From the NCBI GenBank assembly GCA_012523465.1, contig JAAYIK010000014.1:62001-126000 (forward strand): DNA of 64,000 nucleotides, in the 5' to 3' direction. The DNA is from Lysobacteraceae bacterium (lineage in GTDB: Bacteria; Pseudomonadota; Gammaproteobacteria; Nitrococcales; AK92). The translations under genes were made by a program, and so were the position numbers. Shown one piece after another: positions 42,675 to 51,503 of the stretch. Below the pieces are notes generated by a model. It was not told the origin of the DNA. It made no database searches and saw only the letters and a program-made list of their open reading frames with translations. Every line of letters begins with the position of its first letter. Position 1 is the first letter of the stretch.

Positions 42675-43961
42675 CTAGGCCTCAGCTTCCAACGCCAGAG
42701 GCTGGGCCGCCGGCAGCGCCCTGAACGCTTCCCCCAGCGCCTGCACGTCGGCGCCCGCCGGCTGCTGGAATACCCGCAGCCCGAACTCCGGCAGTATTGC
42801 CAGCAAGTGGTCGAAGATGTCGGCCTGCACCGCCTCGTACTCCGTCCAGACCACCGATCTGGTGAAGCAGTAGATCTCCAACGGCAGCCCGGTTGCCCCT
42901 GGTGCTAAGTGGCGCACCATCAGAGTCATATTCTGGTTGATGCCGGGATGGTTGCGCAGATAGCGCTCGACGTAAGCACGGAAGGTCCCGAGGTTGGTCA
43001 CCCGCCGCCGATTGGCTGGCTCCTGGCTCCATTCCGCCAAGCGGGCGTTCCATTCCTCCAGCTCCCGCTCCTTCATGCCCAGGTACTCGTGGAGCAGATA
43101 AAAGCGGCGCAGCCGTCGCCGTTCCTCCTCGGAGAGGAAGTACACGCTGTTCTGGTCGAGGTAGAGCGAGCGCTTGATGCGGCGGCCGCCAGACTCGCGC
43201 ATGCCGCGCCAGTTCTTGAACGACTCGCTGATCAGCCGCTTGGTGGGAATGGTGGTGATGGTCTTGTCCCAGTTCTGCACCTTGACCGTGTGCAGCGCGA
43301 TGTCGATGACCTCGCCGTCGGCGTTCAGCTGCGGCATCTCGATCCAGTCGCCCACCCGCACGATGTCGTTGGTGGAGATCTGCACGCTCGCCACCAGCGA
43401 CAGCAGCGTGTCCTGGAACACCAGCATCAGCACCGCGGCCATGGCGCCCAGGCCAGACAGGAGGATGACCGGAGAGCGGTCCAGCAGAGTGGCGATAGCG
43501 AGGATGCTGGCGACCACGTAGAGGGCGATCTTGACCACCTGCAGATAGCCCTTGATGGGACGGCGGGCCGCATCCGGCCGGCGCTGGTAAAGCGCGTTGA
43601 CCAGGCTGAGGAAAGCGCTCAACGCCAGCGCTGCCGTCACGATCACGAACGCGGTGCTGACGTTGCGCACCACCACCACCGCCGCCTCGGGCAGGCCGGG
43701 CACGGCGGCGATGCCATGCCACACCACCAGCGCCGGGACGATGTTGGCAAGCCGCGACACCACGCCGAAGCCGTTCGGCTCCTCCGGCTGCTCGCGCGCC
43801 AGCGGCACATAGCGCAGCACCTGCCGCAGTCCGCGCACCAGCACCCGTTTGGTGAGCCAATTGGCGATCCAAGCGGCGAGCACCACCGCCGCCAGCACCA
43901 GCACCGTCTTGATCCAGGGGTAGGCCGCGAAGACCTCAGCCAGCGCGCTGGATTCGCTCAT
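42675..43961 (-). CDS. Mechanosensitive channel, MscS family (YbdG-like)
   Basis: The 428-residue inner-membrane protein has about five N-terminal helices. The pore helix LLSGLGAMAAVLMLVFQDTLLSL is followed by the beta domain VRVGDWIEMPQLNADGEV and the YbdG-type C-terminal region (TRSVVWTEYEAVQADIFDHL). YbdG/MscM opens on hypo-osmotic stress. The ATG MSESSALAE has AAGGAG seven bases before it. Confidence 0.88.
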   Translation of the reverse strand: MSESSALAEVFAAYPWIKTVLVLAAVVLAAWIANWLTKRVLVRGLRQVLRYVPLAREQPEEPNGFGVVSRLANIVPALVVWHGIAAVPGLPEAAVVVVRNVSTAFVIVTAALALSAFLSLVNALYQRRPDAARRPIKGYLQVVKIALYVVASILAIATLLDRSPVILLSGLGAMAAVLMLVFQDTLLSLVASVQISTNDIVRVGDWIEMPQLNADGEVIDIALHTVKVQNWDKTITTIPTKRLISESFKNWRGMRESGGRRIKRSLYLDQNSVYFLSEEERRRLRRFYLLHEYLGMKERELEEWNARLAEWSQEPANRRRVTNLGTFRAYVERYLRNHPGINQNMTLMVRHLAPGATGLPLEIYCFTRSVVWTEYEAVQADIFDHLLAILPEFGLRVFQQPAGADVQALGEAFRALPAAQPLALEAEA

Positions 43962-44057
43962 TTTTGCTCCTTGTCGCCGATCTCCCAACCTTCAGGATAG
44001 ACCAGACTGCCGCCCGAGAAAGCGGCCGGGTTCACCGCCCGGCGGATGGCGCCGCGC

Positions 44058-44540
44058 TCAGCGCCGGCGTGAATGGTAGCGGCGGTGCAGCGCGCGGACT
44101 TGCTCGGCCAGCTCCGGCACGGGCCCGGCCACCACCGCGCTCGGCACCACGGCTTGTATCGGCAGGGGCTTGACCGGCGACGGCGGGACGCCGAGCTCGC
44201 GCAGCCACTCGACCAGCTGCGCCGATGAGCTGGCATAGACGATGCGTCCCAGCCCGACCCAGCCGTGCGCTGCCGCGCACATCGGGCAATGCTCGCCCGA
44301 GGTATAGACGGTGGCCGCCGCCCGCTCGGCAGGCGTCAGGTTGGCCGCGGCCCAGCGGGCCAGCTCGAACTCGGGATGCCGGGTGCGATCGCCGGAGGCC
44401 ACGCGGTTGTGATCCTCGGCCAGGATCCGGCCATCGGCCGCCACCAGCACCGAGCCGAACGGCTCGTCGCCGGCCTCCAGGGCCGCCTCCGCCAGCTCCA
44501 GGCAGCGGCGCAGATAGCGCAGATCGGCATCGGTCAGCAT
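44058..44540 (-). CDS. Nucleoside/guanine deaminase, CMP/dCMP deaminase fold
   Basis: The 160-residue zinc enzyme carries HPEFE and CPMCAAAH, which hold the zinc and the catalytic Glu, as in guanine deaminase and TadA-like proteins. GDEPFGSVLVAADGRILAED is the usual strand before them. Guanine deaminase is the closest guess; tRNA adenosine deaminase is less likely because the C-terminus is different. AGGAG precedes the ATG. An FNR-like box lies just upstream but belongs more likely to azurin. Confidence 0.72.
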   Translation of the reverse strand: MLTDADLRYLRRCLELAEAALEAGDEPFGSVLVAADGRILAEDHNRVASGDRTRHPEFELARWAAANLTPAERAAATVYTSGEHCPMCAAAHGWVGLGRIVYASSSAQLVEWLRELGVPPSPVKPLPIQAVVPSAVVAGPVPELAEQVRALHRRYHSRRR

Positions 44541-44549
44541 GCTCTCCTC

Positions 44550-44563
44550 TTGATCTAGGTCAA
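44550..44563 (+). promoter_or_regulatory. FNR/Anr/Dnr-type box upstream of azurin
   Basis: TTGATCTAGGTCAA matches the consensus TTGAT-N4-ATCAA with a single mismatch. It sits in the 175-base gap between the deaminase and azurin, 153 bases before the azurin ATG. It overlaps the deaminase ribosome site, so azurin is the natural target. Azurin in Pseudomonas aeruginosa is known to be controlled by Anr. The -10 is not clear; TATGGT at 44615 is one candidate. Confidence 0.65.
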
Positions 44564-44715
44564 GCCGCAACCTCGTGCGCGTTGCTTCTTCAGCCTGGCT
44601 TCAGCACCATCTTGTATGGTTCGCGGAGCAGCGGGCCCATTCGGTTCTTGCTCTGCACACCCCATCCTAACAATTCAGCATGTCTTGACGACCTTTCCAT
44701 TCGGAGGTGTAAAAG

Positions 44716-45174
44716 ATGCTCTACAGGCCCCTCTTGCTCGCCGCCCTTGGCGCCCTGTCCCTGTCGCTGAACACCGCCCTGGCGCAAAACTGCGAAGTCA
44801 CCATCGACAGCAACGACCAAATGCGCTACGACACCGACCGCGTCGAGGTGCCTAAGAGCTGCAGCGAGTTCACCGTCAATCTGACTCACTCGGGCCAGCT
44901 GCCCAAGAACGTCATGGGCCACAACTGGGTGCTGACCAAGTCCGAGGACATGCAGGGCGTGGTTAGCGACGGCGTCGCTGCGGGCCTGGACAACGACTAC
45001 CTCAAGCCCAATGACGAGCGGGTCATCGCTGCAACGCCCATGATCGGCGGCGGTGAGCAGACCTCCGTCACCTTCTCGGTGTCCGCTCTGCAGGAAGGGC
45101 AGGACTACACCTTCTTCTGCTCCTTCCCCGGCCACTCGGCGCTGATGAAGGGCAGCCTGGTCCTGGTCGACTGA
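44716..45174 (+). CDS. azu: Azurin, periplasmic type I copper protein
   Basis: The 152-residue precursor has a signal peptide cleaved after residue 23 (NTALA). In the mature protein the copper ligands fall at the canonical azurin positions: His46 (GHNW), Cys112, His117 and Met121 ([14 protein letters not shown]). The disulfide cysteines NCEV and SCSEF are present. It shuttles electrons in the periplasm, for example in denitrification or stress. GGAGG precedes the ATG. An FNR-type box lies upstream. Confidence 0.96.
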   Translation: MLYRPLLLAALGALSLSLNTALAQNCEVTIDSNDQMRYDTDRVEVPKSCSEFTVNLTHSGQLPKNVMGHNWVLTKSEDMQGVVSDGVAAGLDNDYLKPNDERVIAATPMIGGGEQTSVTFSVSALQEGQDYTFFCSFPGHSALMKGSLVLVD

Positions 45175-45195
45175 GCGCCCCGCCTCGCGACCTGC

Positions 45196-45229
45196 CGACG
45201 GCCCGCACTCCGCGGGCCGTCGCCGTTTT
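45196..45229 (+). terminator. Terminator of azurin
   Basis: A perfect 11-base stem (CGACGGCCCGC / GCGGGCCGTCG, loop ACTCC) followed by CCGTTTT lies 21 bases after the azurin stop. It overlaps the end of the convergent cyclophilin gene and may serve both. Confidence 0.75.
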
Positions 45230-45819
45230 CACTCCGCCTTTCTGCTGGCTTTATTGATGATGACCGGCTCACGCGGCACGTCGCGATGGCCGGCGCGGAT
45301 GCCGGTGGGCACCGCAGCGATCTTGTCGATCACCTCCATGCCCTCCACCACGCGACCGAACACCGCGTAGCCGAAGTCGCGGACGCCGTGGTCGAGGAAG
45401 GAGTTGTCCTGCAAGTTGATGAAGAACTGCGAGGTGGCGCTGTGGACGTCCATGGTGCGGGCCATGGACAGCGTGCCGCGCTCGTTCTTGAGCCCGTTGT
45501 CGGCCTCGTTCTTGATCGGCGGCCGGGTGGGCTTTTGCTGCATGTCCTCGGTGAAGCCGCCACCCTGGATGACGAAGTCCGGGATCACGCGATGGAAAAT
45601 GGTGCCGTCGTAGAAGCCGGCATCGACGTAGGCGAGAAAGTTCTCCACCGTGACCGGCGCCTTGTCGGGATAAAGCTCAACGGTGAAATCACCGTAGTTG
45701 GTCGAAAACACCACCATGGGATTGCCTCCTTTGGCCTGATCGGCGGCTGTTGCCGGAAAAGCGACGCACATTAGCAGGCCGATGGCGGCAAGAACAGAAT
45801 CTGCAAGCTTGCGGCACAT
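45229..45819 (-). CDS. ppiA: Periplasmic peptidyl-prolyl cis-trans isomerase, cyclophilin type
   Basis: The 196-residue protein has an N-terminal signal peptide (about 1-25, AFPATA), placing it in the periplasm. The cyclophilin core shows [15 protein letters not shown] (catalytic Arg), [12 protein letters not shown] and [18 protein letters not shown]. It speeds proline isomerisation during folding of exported proteins. Its stop lies a few bases from the azurin terminator. Cytoplasmic PpiB is unlikely because of the signal sequence. Confidence 0.93.
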   Translation of the reverse strand: MCRKLADSVLAAIGLLMCVAFPATAADQAKGGNPMVVFSTNYGDFTVELYPDKAPVTVENFLAYVDAGFYDGTIFHRVIPDFVIQGGGFTEDMQQKPTRPPIKNEADNGLKNERGTLSMARTMDVHSATSQFFINLQDNSFLDHGVRDFGYAVFGRVVEGMEVIDKIAAVPTGIRAGHRDVPREPVIINKASRKAE

Positions 45820-45822
45820 CCT

Positions 45823-46881
45823 TCATCCCCCCTGCGCACTGATTTTCTCCCGCAGCCGGGCCATGGTATCCGGCCGCGGCCCGTGGACCACGCCATGCTC
45901 GGTGACGATGGCGTCGATGTATTCGGCCGGCGTGACGTCGAACACCGGATTCCAGGCCGCCACGCCTTCGGCCGCCAATCGCACCCCCTGCACGGTCAGC
46001 AGCTCGTCGTGGGACCGGCTCTCGATGGGGATGTCGTCGCCGGAGGCCAGCTGCCAGTCGATGGTGGAAGTCGGCGCCACCACCATGAACTTCACCCCAT
46101 GAGCCCGGGCCGCGATGGCCAGCCCGTAGGTGCCGATCTTGTTGGCGACATCACCGTTGGCGGCGATGCGGTCGGCCCCGACGATCACCCAGCGCACCTC
46201 GCCACGGCGCATCAGCAGCGGCGCCGCGGCATCGGCAATCAGGGTGACCGGAATAGCGTCCTGGCGCAATTCCCAGGCTGTCAGCCGCGCTCCCTGCAGC
46301 CAGGGCCGGGTCTCGCCGGCATAGACATGGGTGATCTTGCCGCTGGCATAGCCGCTGCGGATGACGCCCAGCGCGGTGCCGTAGCCGGCGGTGGCCAGCG
46401 CGCCGGTGTTGCAGTGGGTGAGCACCGCACAGGGCTCCTGCAGCAACCCGGCCCCCAGCTCCCCCATGCACAAGTTAGCCGCCAGGTCCTCCTCCTGGAT
46501 GGCGCGCGCTTCCTCCAACAGCGCTGCCACCGGATCCCGGCCGGCGGTGGCCAGCCGCTGGCGCATTCGCTCCAGCGCCCAGAACAGATTGACCGCGGTC
46601 GGCCGTGACTCAGCCAGCCGGGTGATCTTCGGCTCCAGCAGCTCGCGCCAGCGCGTGGCGTCCTCGGCCAGCGCCTCCTGCGCGGCCAGCACCACGCCGT
46701 AGGCCGCAGCAATGCCGATGGCCGGTGCCCCGCGCACCACCATCTCGCGGATCGCCTCGGCCACCTCGGCGCTGGTCTTGCAGTCGAGGTAGCGGACTTC
46801 GGTCGGCAGCTCCCGCTGGTCCAGCAGCTGCAGCCCCTGTGGTGTCCAACGGATGGGACGTACGGTATCGTGTGCGTTCAT
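45823..46881 (-). CDS. mtnA: S-methyl-5-thioribose-1-phosphate isomerase
   Basis: The 352-residue enzyme belongs to the eIF2B-alpha/MtnA family. Catalytic Cys and Asp are in [19 protein letters not shown] and [29 protein letters not shown] binds the phosphate. It turns 5-methylthioribose 1-phosphate into the ribulose form in methionine salvage. It is divergent from mtaD, its functional neighbour, and 4 bases separate its start of transcription partner ppiA from its stop. Confidence 0.94.
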   Translation of the reverse strand: MNAHDTVRPIRWTPQGLQLLDQRELPTEVRYLDCKTSAEVAEAIREMVVRGAPAIGIAAAYGVVLAAQEALAEDATRWRELLEPKITRLAESRPTAVNLFWALERMRQRLATAGRDPVAALLEEARAIQEEDLAANLCMGELGAGLLQEPCAVLTHCNTGALATAGYGTALGVIRSGYASGKITHVYAGETRPWLQGARLTAWELRQDAIPVTLIADAAAPLLMRRGEVRWVIVGADRIAANGDVANKIGTYGLAIAARAHGVKFMVVAPTSTIDWQLASGDDIPIESRSHDELLTVQGVRLAAEGVAAWNPVFDVTPAEYIDAIVTEHGVVHGPRPDTMARLREKISAQGG

Positions 46882-46968
46882 TGGCTCCGACGGCTCAAGG
46901 GCACGGCCGGGCCGTGCCGAAACTGGGCGAAACGGGCATTATACTGCTGCAATTCCATGGAGGCCGCC

Positions 46969-48297
46969 GTGCAAGAAATCGACACTCTCATCAACGCCCG
47001 CTGGATCGTGCCGATCGAGCCCGCCGGCGCCGTGCTGGATGAGCACGCGCTGGCCATCGACGGCGACCGCATCGTCGCGCTGCTGCCGCAGGGCGAGGCC
47101 AAGGCCCGCTACCGAGCCCGGACGGTGCACCACCTGCCCGACCATGCGCTGCTGCCCGGCCTGGTCAACGCCCACTCGCACGTCGCCATGACCCTGTTGC
47201 GCGGCTATGCCGACGACCTGCCCCTGATGACCTGGCTGTCGGAACACATCTGGCCGGCGGAAGGCCGCCACGTCAGTGCGGACTTCGTGCGCGACGGCAG
47301 CCGGCTCGGCTTCGCCGAGATGCTGCGCGGTGGCGTCACTTGCGTCAACGACATGTACTTCTTCCCCGAGGTCACCGCCGAGGTAGCGACGGAACTGGGT
47401 CTGCGCGTGACGGTGGGTGCGCCCCTGATCGACTTCCCCAGCGCCTACGCCAGCTCCCCGGAGGAGTACCAGAGCAAGGCGCTGGCGCTGCACGACGCCT
47501 ATCGCGACCATCCGCTGGTCCAGATCGCGCTGGCCCCCCATGCCCCCTACACGGTCTCCGACCGCGGCCTGGAGTGGGTGCGAAAAACCGCCGAGGAGCG
47601 CGGCCTGCGCATCCACATGCATATTCACGAAACCGCGGACGAGATCGAACGCGCCGTGGCGGAAGACGGTCGCCGGCCCCTGGCCCGGCTTGAGGCGCTC
47701 GGCCTGCTGTCACCGGCACTGATCGGCATCCACCTGACCCAGCTGACCACGGCCGAGACCGCGCTGCTGGCCGAGCGCGGCGTCCATGCCGTGCACTGCC
47801 CGCACTCCAATCTCAAGCTGGCTAGCGGCTTCTGTCCGGTGCACGCCCTGCGCCAGGCCGGGGTCAACGTCGCCATCGGCACCGACGGCGCGGCCAGCAA
47901 CAACGGTCTGGACCTGTTCGCCGAGCTGCGCACCGCCGCCCTGCTAGCCAAGGCTGTTGCCGGCGACGCCGCCGCCGTCCCCGCCCAGGCCGCCCTGGAG
48001 ATGGCGACCATCAACGGCGCCCGCGCCCTCGGCCTGGATGATCACATCGGCTCGCTGAAGCCGGGCAAGGCGGCCGACGTCATCGCCGTCGACCTGAGTG
48101 GCCTGGAGAGCGCGCCAGTCTACAACCCGCTCTCGCAGCTGGTTTACAGCGGCGACCGCAGCCGGGTCAGCGCGGTTTGGATCGCCGGCCGCCAGCTGCT
48201 GCGCGCGGGACAGTTCACCGAGCTGGAGGCCGGCGAGCTGCTCGGCAATGCCCGCCGCTGGCGTGATAAGATCGTTCCATCTTCCACTACGGCTTGA
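46969..48297 (+). CDS. mtaD: 5-methylthioadenosine / S-adenosylhomocysteine deaminase
   Basis: The 442-residue amidohydrolase has the metal ligands HSH in GLVNAHSHVAMTLLRG, HMHIHET, and Asp in IGTDGAASNN, as in the TRZ/ATZ family. It deaminates methylthioadenosine to methylthioinosine. I start at the GTG, which has GGAGG five bases before it; the ATG 12 bases upstream has no ribosome site. Neighbours mtnA and ubiG match Pseudomonas, where this salvage branch is known. Confidence 0.92.
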   Translation: MQEIDTLINARWIVPIEPAGAVLDEHALAIDGDRIVALLPQGEAKARYRARTVHHLPDHALLPGLVNAHSHVAMTLLRGYADDLPLMTWLSEHIWPAEGRHVSADFVRDGSRLGFAEMLRGGVTCVNDMYFFPEVTAEVATELGLRVTVGAPLIDFPSAYASSPEEYQSKALALHDAYRDHPLVQIALAPHAPYTVSDRGLEWVRKTAEERGLRIHMHIHETADEIERAVAEDGRRPLARLEALGLLSPALIGIHLTQLTTAETALLAERGVHAVHCPHSNLKLASGFCPVHALRQAGVNVAIGTDGAASNNGLDLFAELRTAALLAKAVAGDAAAVPAQAALEMATINGARALGLDDHIGSLKPGKAADVIAVDLSGLESAPVYNPLSQLVYSGDRSRVSAVWIAGRQLLRAGQFTELEAGELLGNARRWRDKIVPSSTTA

Positions 48298-48309
48298 GAC
48301 GGACTTGCA

Positions 48310-49035
48310 GTGACCAATTCCAGCGCCCGTACCGCCAACATCAATCCCGGCGAGATTGAGAAGTTCGATGCCCTGGCCTCGCGCTGGTGGGATCCGGAAG
48401 GCGACTTCAAGCCGCTGCACGACATCAACCCGCTGCGTCTCGACTACATCGAGAGCCGGGTCGGCCCCCTACGCGGTCGCAAGGTGCTGGATGTCGGCTG
48501 CGGCGGCGGCATCCTGTCAGAAGGCATGGCCCAGCGCGGTGCCCAGGTGCTCGGCATCGACATGGCCGGCGCCGCGCTCGAAGTCGCCTCCCTGCATGCC
48601 CTGGAAACCGGCGTCGAGGTGGAGTACCGGCAGGTGACGGTGGAGTCGCTGGCGGCGGAACGCCTCGGCGAATTCGAGGTAGTCACCTGCCTGGAGATGC
48701 TGGAGCACGTGCCCGACCCGGCCTCGGTGATCCGCGCCTGCGCCACCCTGGTCGAACCGGGCGGTCACGTGATCTTCTCCACCCTGAACCGCAATCCGCG
48801 CGCCTATCTGTTCGCCATCGTCGGCGCCGAGTACCTGCTGCGGCTGCTGCCCAAGGGCACCCACGACTACAGCCAGTTCATCCGGCCGTCCGAGCTGGCT
48901 GCCTGGGCTCGGCCGCAGCTGGAGCTGCAGGACTTGCGCGGACTCAGCTACAACCCGCTGACCCGACGCTACAGCCTGAGCCGCGACATCGGGGTGAACT
49001 ACCTGGCCCACTTCCGCCGCGTCGAGGCCTCCTGA
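48310..49035 (+). CDS. ubiG: Ubiquinone 3-O-methyltransferase UbiG
   Basis: The 241-residue SAM methyltransferase does both O-methylation steps in ubiquinone synthesis. Motif I is [34 protein letters not shown] and [15 protein letters not shown] are the UbiG N-terminal signature. The GTG start lies 12 bases after mtaD; the stop overlaps the next gene start (TGATG). Confidence 0.96.
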   Translation: MTNSSARTANINPGEIEKFDALASRWWDPEGDFKPLHDINPLRLDYIESRVGPLRGRKVLDVGCGGGILSEGMAQRGAQVLGIDMAGAALEVASLHALETGVEVEYRQVTVESLAAERLGEFEVVTCLEMLEHVPDPASVIRACATLVEPGGHVIFSTLNRNPRAYLFAIVGAEYLLRLLPKGTHDYSQFIRPSELAAWARPQLELQDLRGLSYNPLTRRYSLSRDIGVNYLAHFRRVEAS

Positions 49036-49775
49036 TGCCCGCCCATCACCTGACCCCGTCGCAGGCACGCGGCGTGCTGCTCGATCTCGACGGTACCCTG
49101 CTGGACACCGCCCCAGATCTGATCGGCAGCCTCAACCAGCTGCGCCAGGAGCAGGGCCTGGAGCCGCTGCCGGCCGGTCACCTGCAGCCGGTGGTCTCCC
49201 ACGGCAGCGGGCCGATGATCCAGCGCGGCTTCGACCTCGCGCCGACCGACCCGGACTTCCAGCCCCTGCGCCAGCGCTTCCTCGAGATCTACCGCGACCG
49301 CGTCAGCCACAGCACCCGGCCGTTCGCCGGCATAGATGAACTGCTGCAGGCCCTGGACAGTGCCGGCATCCCCTGGGGCGTGGTCACCAACAAGCCCGGC
49401 TGGCTGACCGAGCCATTGCTGGCCGACCTGGGCTATGCCGAGCGTGCCGCCTGCATCGTCTCCGGCGACACCCTGCCCTGCCGCAAGCCCGATCCGGCCC
49501 CGGTGCTGCTGGCCTGCGAGCGGCTGCAGCTGGCGCCGCAGCAGTGCGTCCTGATCGGCGATGCCGCCCGCGACGTCGAAGCCGGCCGCCGCGCCGGGAC
49601 GCTGACCCTGGTCGCCCTGTTTGGCTACATCGGCGCCGAAGATCGAGTCGCCAGCTGGGGCGCTCACGGTCTGATCGGGCACCCGCTGGAAACCCTGCGC
49701 TGGTTGGCTCCGGAACTGCAAACCGCGGTGCCGGCGAGCGCGGCGGACTGGACCGCCACCGCGGTCGATGGCTGA
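49035..49775 (+). CDS. mupP: HAD phosphatase MupP / phosphoglycolate phosphatase
   Basis: The 246-residue HAD protein has the nucleophile motif LLDLDGTLLDTAPD, VVTNKPG and the metal motif IGDAARDVEAGRRAG. The ubiG neighbour and the length fit MupP, which dephosphorylates N-acetylmuramic acid 6-phosphate in cell-wall recycling in Pseudomonas. Gph phosphoglycolate phosphatase is the alternative. Residues after 225 are a short disordered tail (VPASAADWTATAV). It overlaps ubiG by one base. Confidence 0.85.
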   Translation: MPAHHLTPSQARGVLLDLDGTLLDTAPDLIGSLNQLRQEQGLEPLPAGHLQPVVSHGSGPMIQRGFDLAPTDPDFQPLRQRFLEIYRDRVSHSTRPFAGIDELLQALDSAGIPWGVVTNKPGWLTEPLLADLGYAERAACIVSGDTLPCRKPDPAPVLLACERLQLAPQQCVLIGDAARDVEAGRRAGTLTLVALFGYIGAEDRVASWGAHGLIGHPLETLRWLAPELQTAVPASAADWTATAVDG

Positions 49776-49784
49776 GCTGGCGCC

Positions 49785-50645
49785 ATGGCCTCCGCGTCCC
49801 GGCATGAGCTGATCGAACGCGCCGTCCCGCGCGGCTCCAGCCTGCATTACGCGCTACTGTACACGCCGCGCCAGGCGCAGCCCGGGCTGCGTGCGCTGTT
49901 CGCCTTTCAGCGCGAGCTCACCCGGATTCCGCTGGAGGTGCACGAGCCCGACGTGGCGCTGGCCAAGCTCGAGTGGTGGCGGGGCGAGCTGGAGCGCGCC
50001 GGGCGCGGCCAGGCCCAGCATCCTATCGCGCAGGCGCTGGCGCAGACGCTGCTGGCCGACCACGCCCTCGACCGCGCACCGCTGCTCGGCCTCATCGAAG
50101 GCGTGCGGCTGGATCTCGAGTACGGGCTCTATCCCAGCTTCCGCGAGCTAAGCGACTACTGCCATCGCGTCGGCAGCGGCATCGCCGAGCTAGCGGCTAC
50201 TGTCTGCGGCTGCGAGGATCCGGAAACTCGCCGCTTCGCCCACGACCTGGGCATGGCGCTGCGGTTGTTCTCGCTACTTCGCAACGTGCGGCTGCACCTC
50301 GATGCCGGGCGCCTCTACATCCCCGAGGACGAGCTAGCGCAGGCCGGGGTCGACTACGCCCAGCTGCGAGGTCACCGGACCACCCCTGCCATCCGCGCGC
50401 TGTTCGCCCAGCAGGCGGCCAGGATCCGGGATTTCTTCGCCAGCGCCCTGCAACGCCTGCCAGCGGCAGATTGGCGGCGCCAGCGCGGCGGGGTCGCCCT
50501 GGCCGAGCTGTATCTGGCCCTGCTGACGGAAATGGAAGCCGCCGGCTTCCCGCTGCTCGAGCGACGCATTCACCTGACGCCCATCAACAAATTCTGGATC
50601 GCCTGGCGCGCTACCCGCCGCCGGCGTTTGCGGAGGGATTTCTAG
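49785..50645 (+). CDS. Squalene/phytoene-synthase-fold protein, catalytic motifs degenerate
   Basis: The 286-residue all-helical protein aligns to squalene/phytoene synthase, but both aspartate-rich motifs are lost. Around residue 50 there is FQRELTRIPLEVHEP instead of DDIVDD, and later LLRNVRLHLDAGRLYIP instead of LRDxxED. The pattern resembles NDUFAF6-like proteins, linked in mitochondria to respiratory complex I assembly. It probably binds a prenyl diphosphate-like ligand or acts in assembly rather than making squalene. It sits between mupP and yciK. Confidence 0.75.
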   Translation: MASASRHELIERAVPRGSSLHYALLYTPRQAQPGLRALFAFQRELTRIPLEVHEPDVALAKLEWWRGELERAGRGQAQHPIAQALAQTLLADHALDRAPLLGLIEGVRLDLEYGLYPSFRELSDYCHRVGSGIAELAATVCGCEDPETRRFAHDLGMALRLFSLLRNVRLHLDAGRLYIPEDELAQAGVDYAQLRGHRTTPAIRALFAQQAARIRDFFASALQRLPAADWRRQRGGVALAELYLALLTEMEAAGFPLLERRIHLTPINKFWIAWRATRRRRLRRDF

Positions 50646-50647
50646 CC

Positions 50648-51436
50648 ATGACGCAATCGACGCTGCCCGCCGACTACACCCCGCCGGCGGATCTGTTGCG
50701 GGACAAGGTGGTGCTGATCACGGGCGCGGCCGCCGGCCTTGGCCGCGCCCTGGCGCTGCAGTGCGCGGCCCACGGCGCCACCGTGGTGCTGCTGGATCGG
50801 CAGGTGCGCCAGCTGGAACAGCTCTACGACGAAATCGAGGCCACTGGCGGGCCGCAGCCCGCCATTTATCCGCTCAACCTGGAAGGCGCGACGCCCGACG
50901 ACTACGCTCAGCTGGCGCAGTCATTGGCGGACAACTTCGCCCGCCTGGACGGGTTGGTCCACAATGCCGCCGCGCTCGGCACACCCGCTCCCATCGAGCA
51001 CTACAGCCCGGAAACCTGGCTGCGCACCTTGCACGTCAACCTCAACGCACCGTTTTTGCTCACCCGCGCCTGCCTGCCCCTGCTCAAGCGCACCGCGGGC
51101 GCGACACTGATCTTCGTCAGTGACGAGGTCGGCCGCGGCGGCCGCGCCTACTGGGGTGCCTACGGCGTCGCCAAAGCGGGGCTGGAAGGATTGATGCGCA
51201 TCGTCGCTGCGGAAACGCCGCGCGAACGCTACGGCCTGCGCGTCAACAGCGTCGATCCGGGCCCCATGCGCACCGCCTTGCGGATCAGCGCCTACCCGGC
51301 CGAGGATCCGCGCCGGCTGCCGCTGCCGGATGCAGTCGCCCGCCGTCTGCTGTATCTTTTCGACGATAGCGCCCGGCATCTGCACGGATGCGCGCTGCGT
51401 ATCGATGCGATGGCGCCATCTGCGCCCAAGGCATGA
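50648..51436 (+). CDS. yciK: Short-chain dehydrogenase, YciK family
   Basis: The 262-residue SDR begins DLLRDKVVLITGAAAGLGRAL (NADP-binding TGxxxGxG). It has the active-site Tyr and Lys in YWGAYGVAKAGLEGLM and the strand DGLVHNAAALG. YciK oxidoreductases have no proven substrate; their place next to ubiG and mupP is conserved in Pseudomonas. It starts three bases after the preceding gene's stop. The catalytic Ser in IFVSDEVGRGGRA is present. Confidence 0.87.
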   Translation: MTQSTLPADYTPPADLLRDKVVLITGAAAGLGRALALQCAAHGATVVLLDRQVRQLEQLYDEIEATGGPQPAIYPLNLEGATPDDYAQLAQSLADNFARLDGLVHNAAALGTPAPIEHYSPETWLRTLHVNLNAPFLLTRACLPLLKRTAGATLIFVSDEVGRGGRAYWGAYGVAKAGLEGLMRIVAAETPRERYGLRVNSVDPGPMRTALRISAYPAEDPRRLPLPDAVARRLLYLFDDSARHLHGCALRIDAMAPSAPKA

Positions 51437-51503
51437 ACCAGTACGCAGACACCACTCCCCAGGACTGCTTAGATTACGGACGGTGTCGAGCCAAGGGGGA
51501 CTC

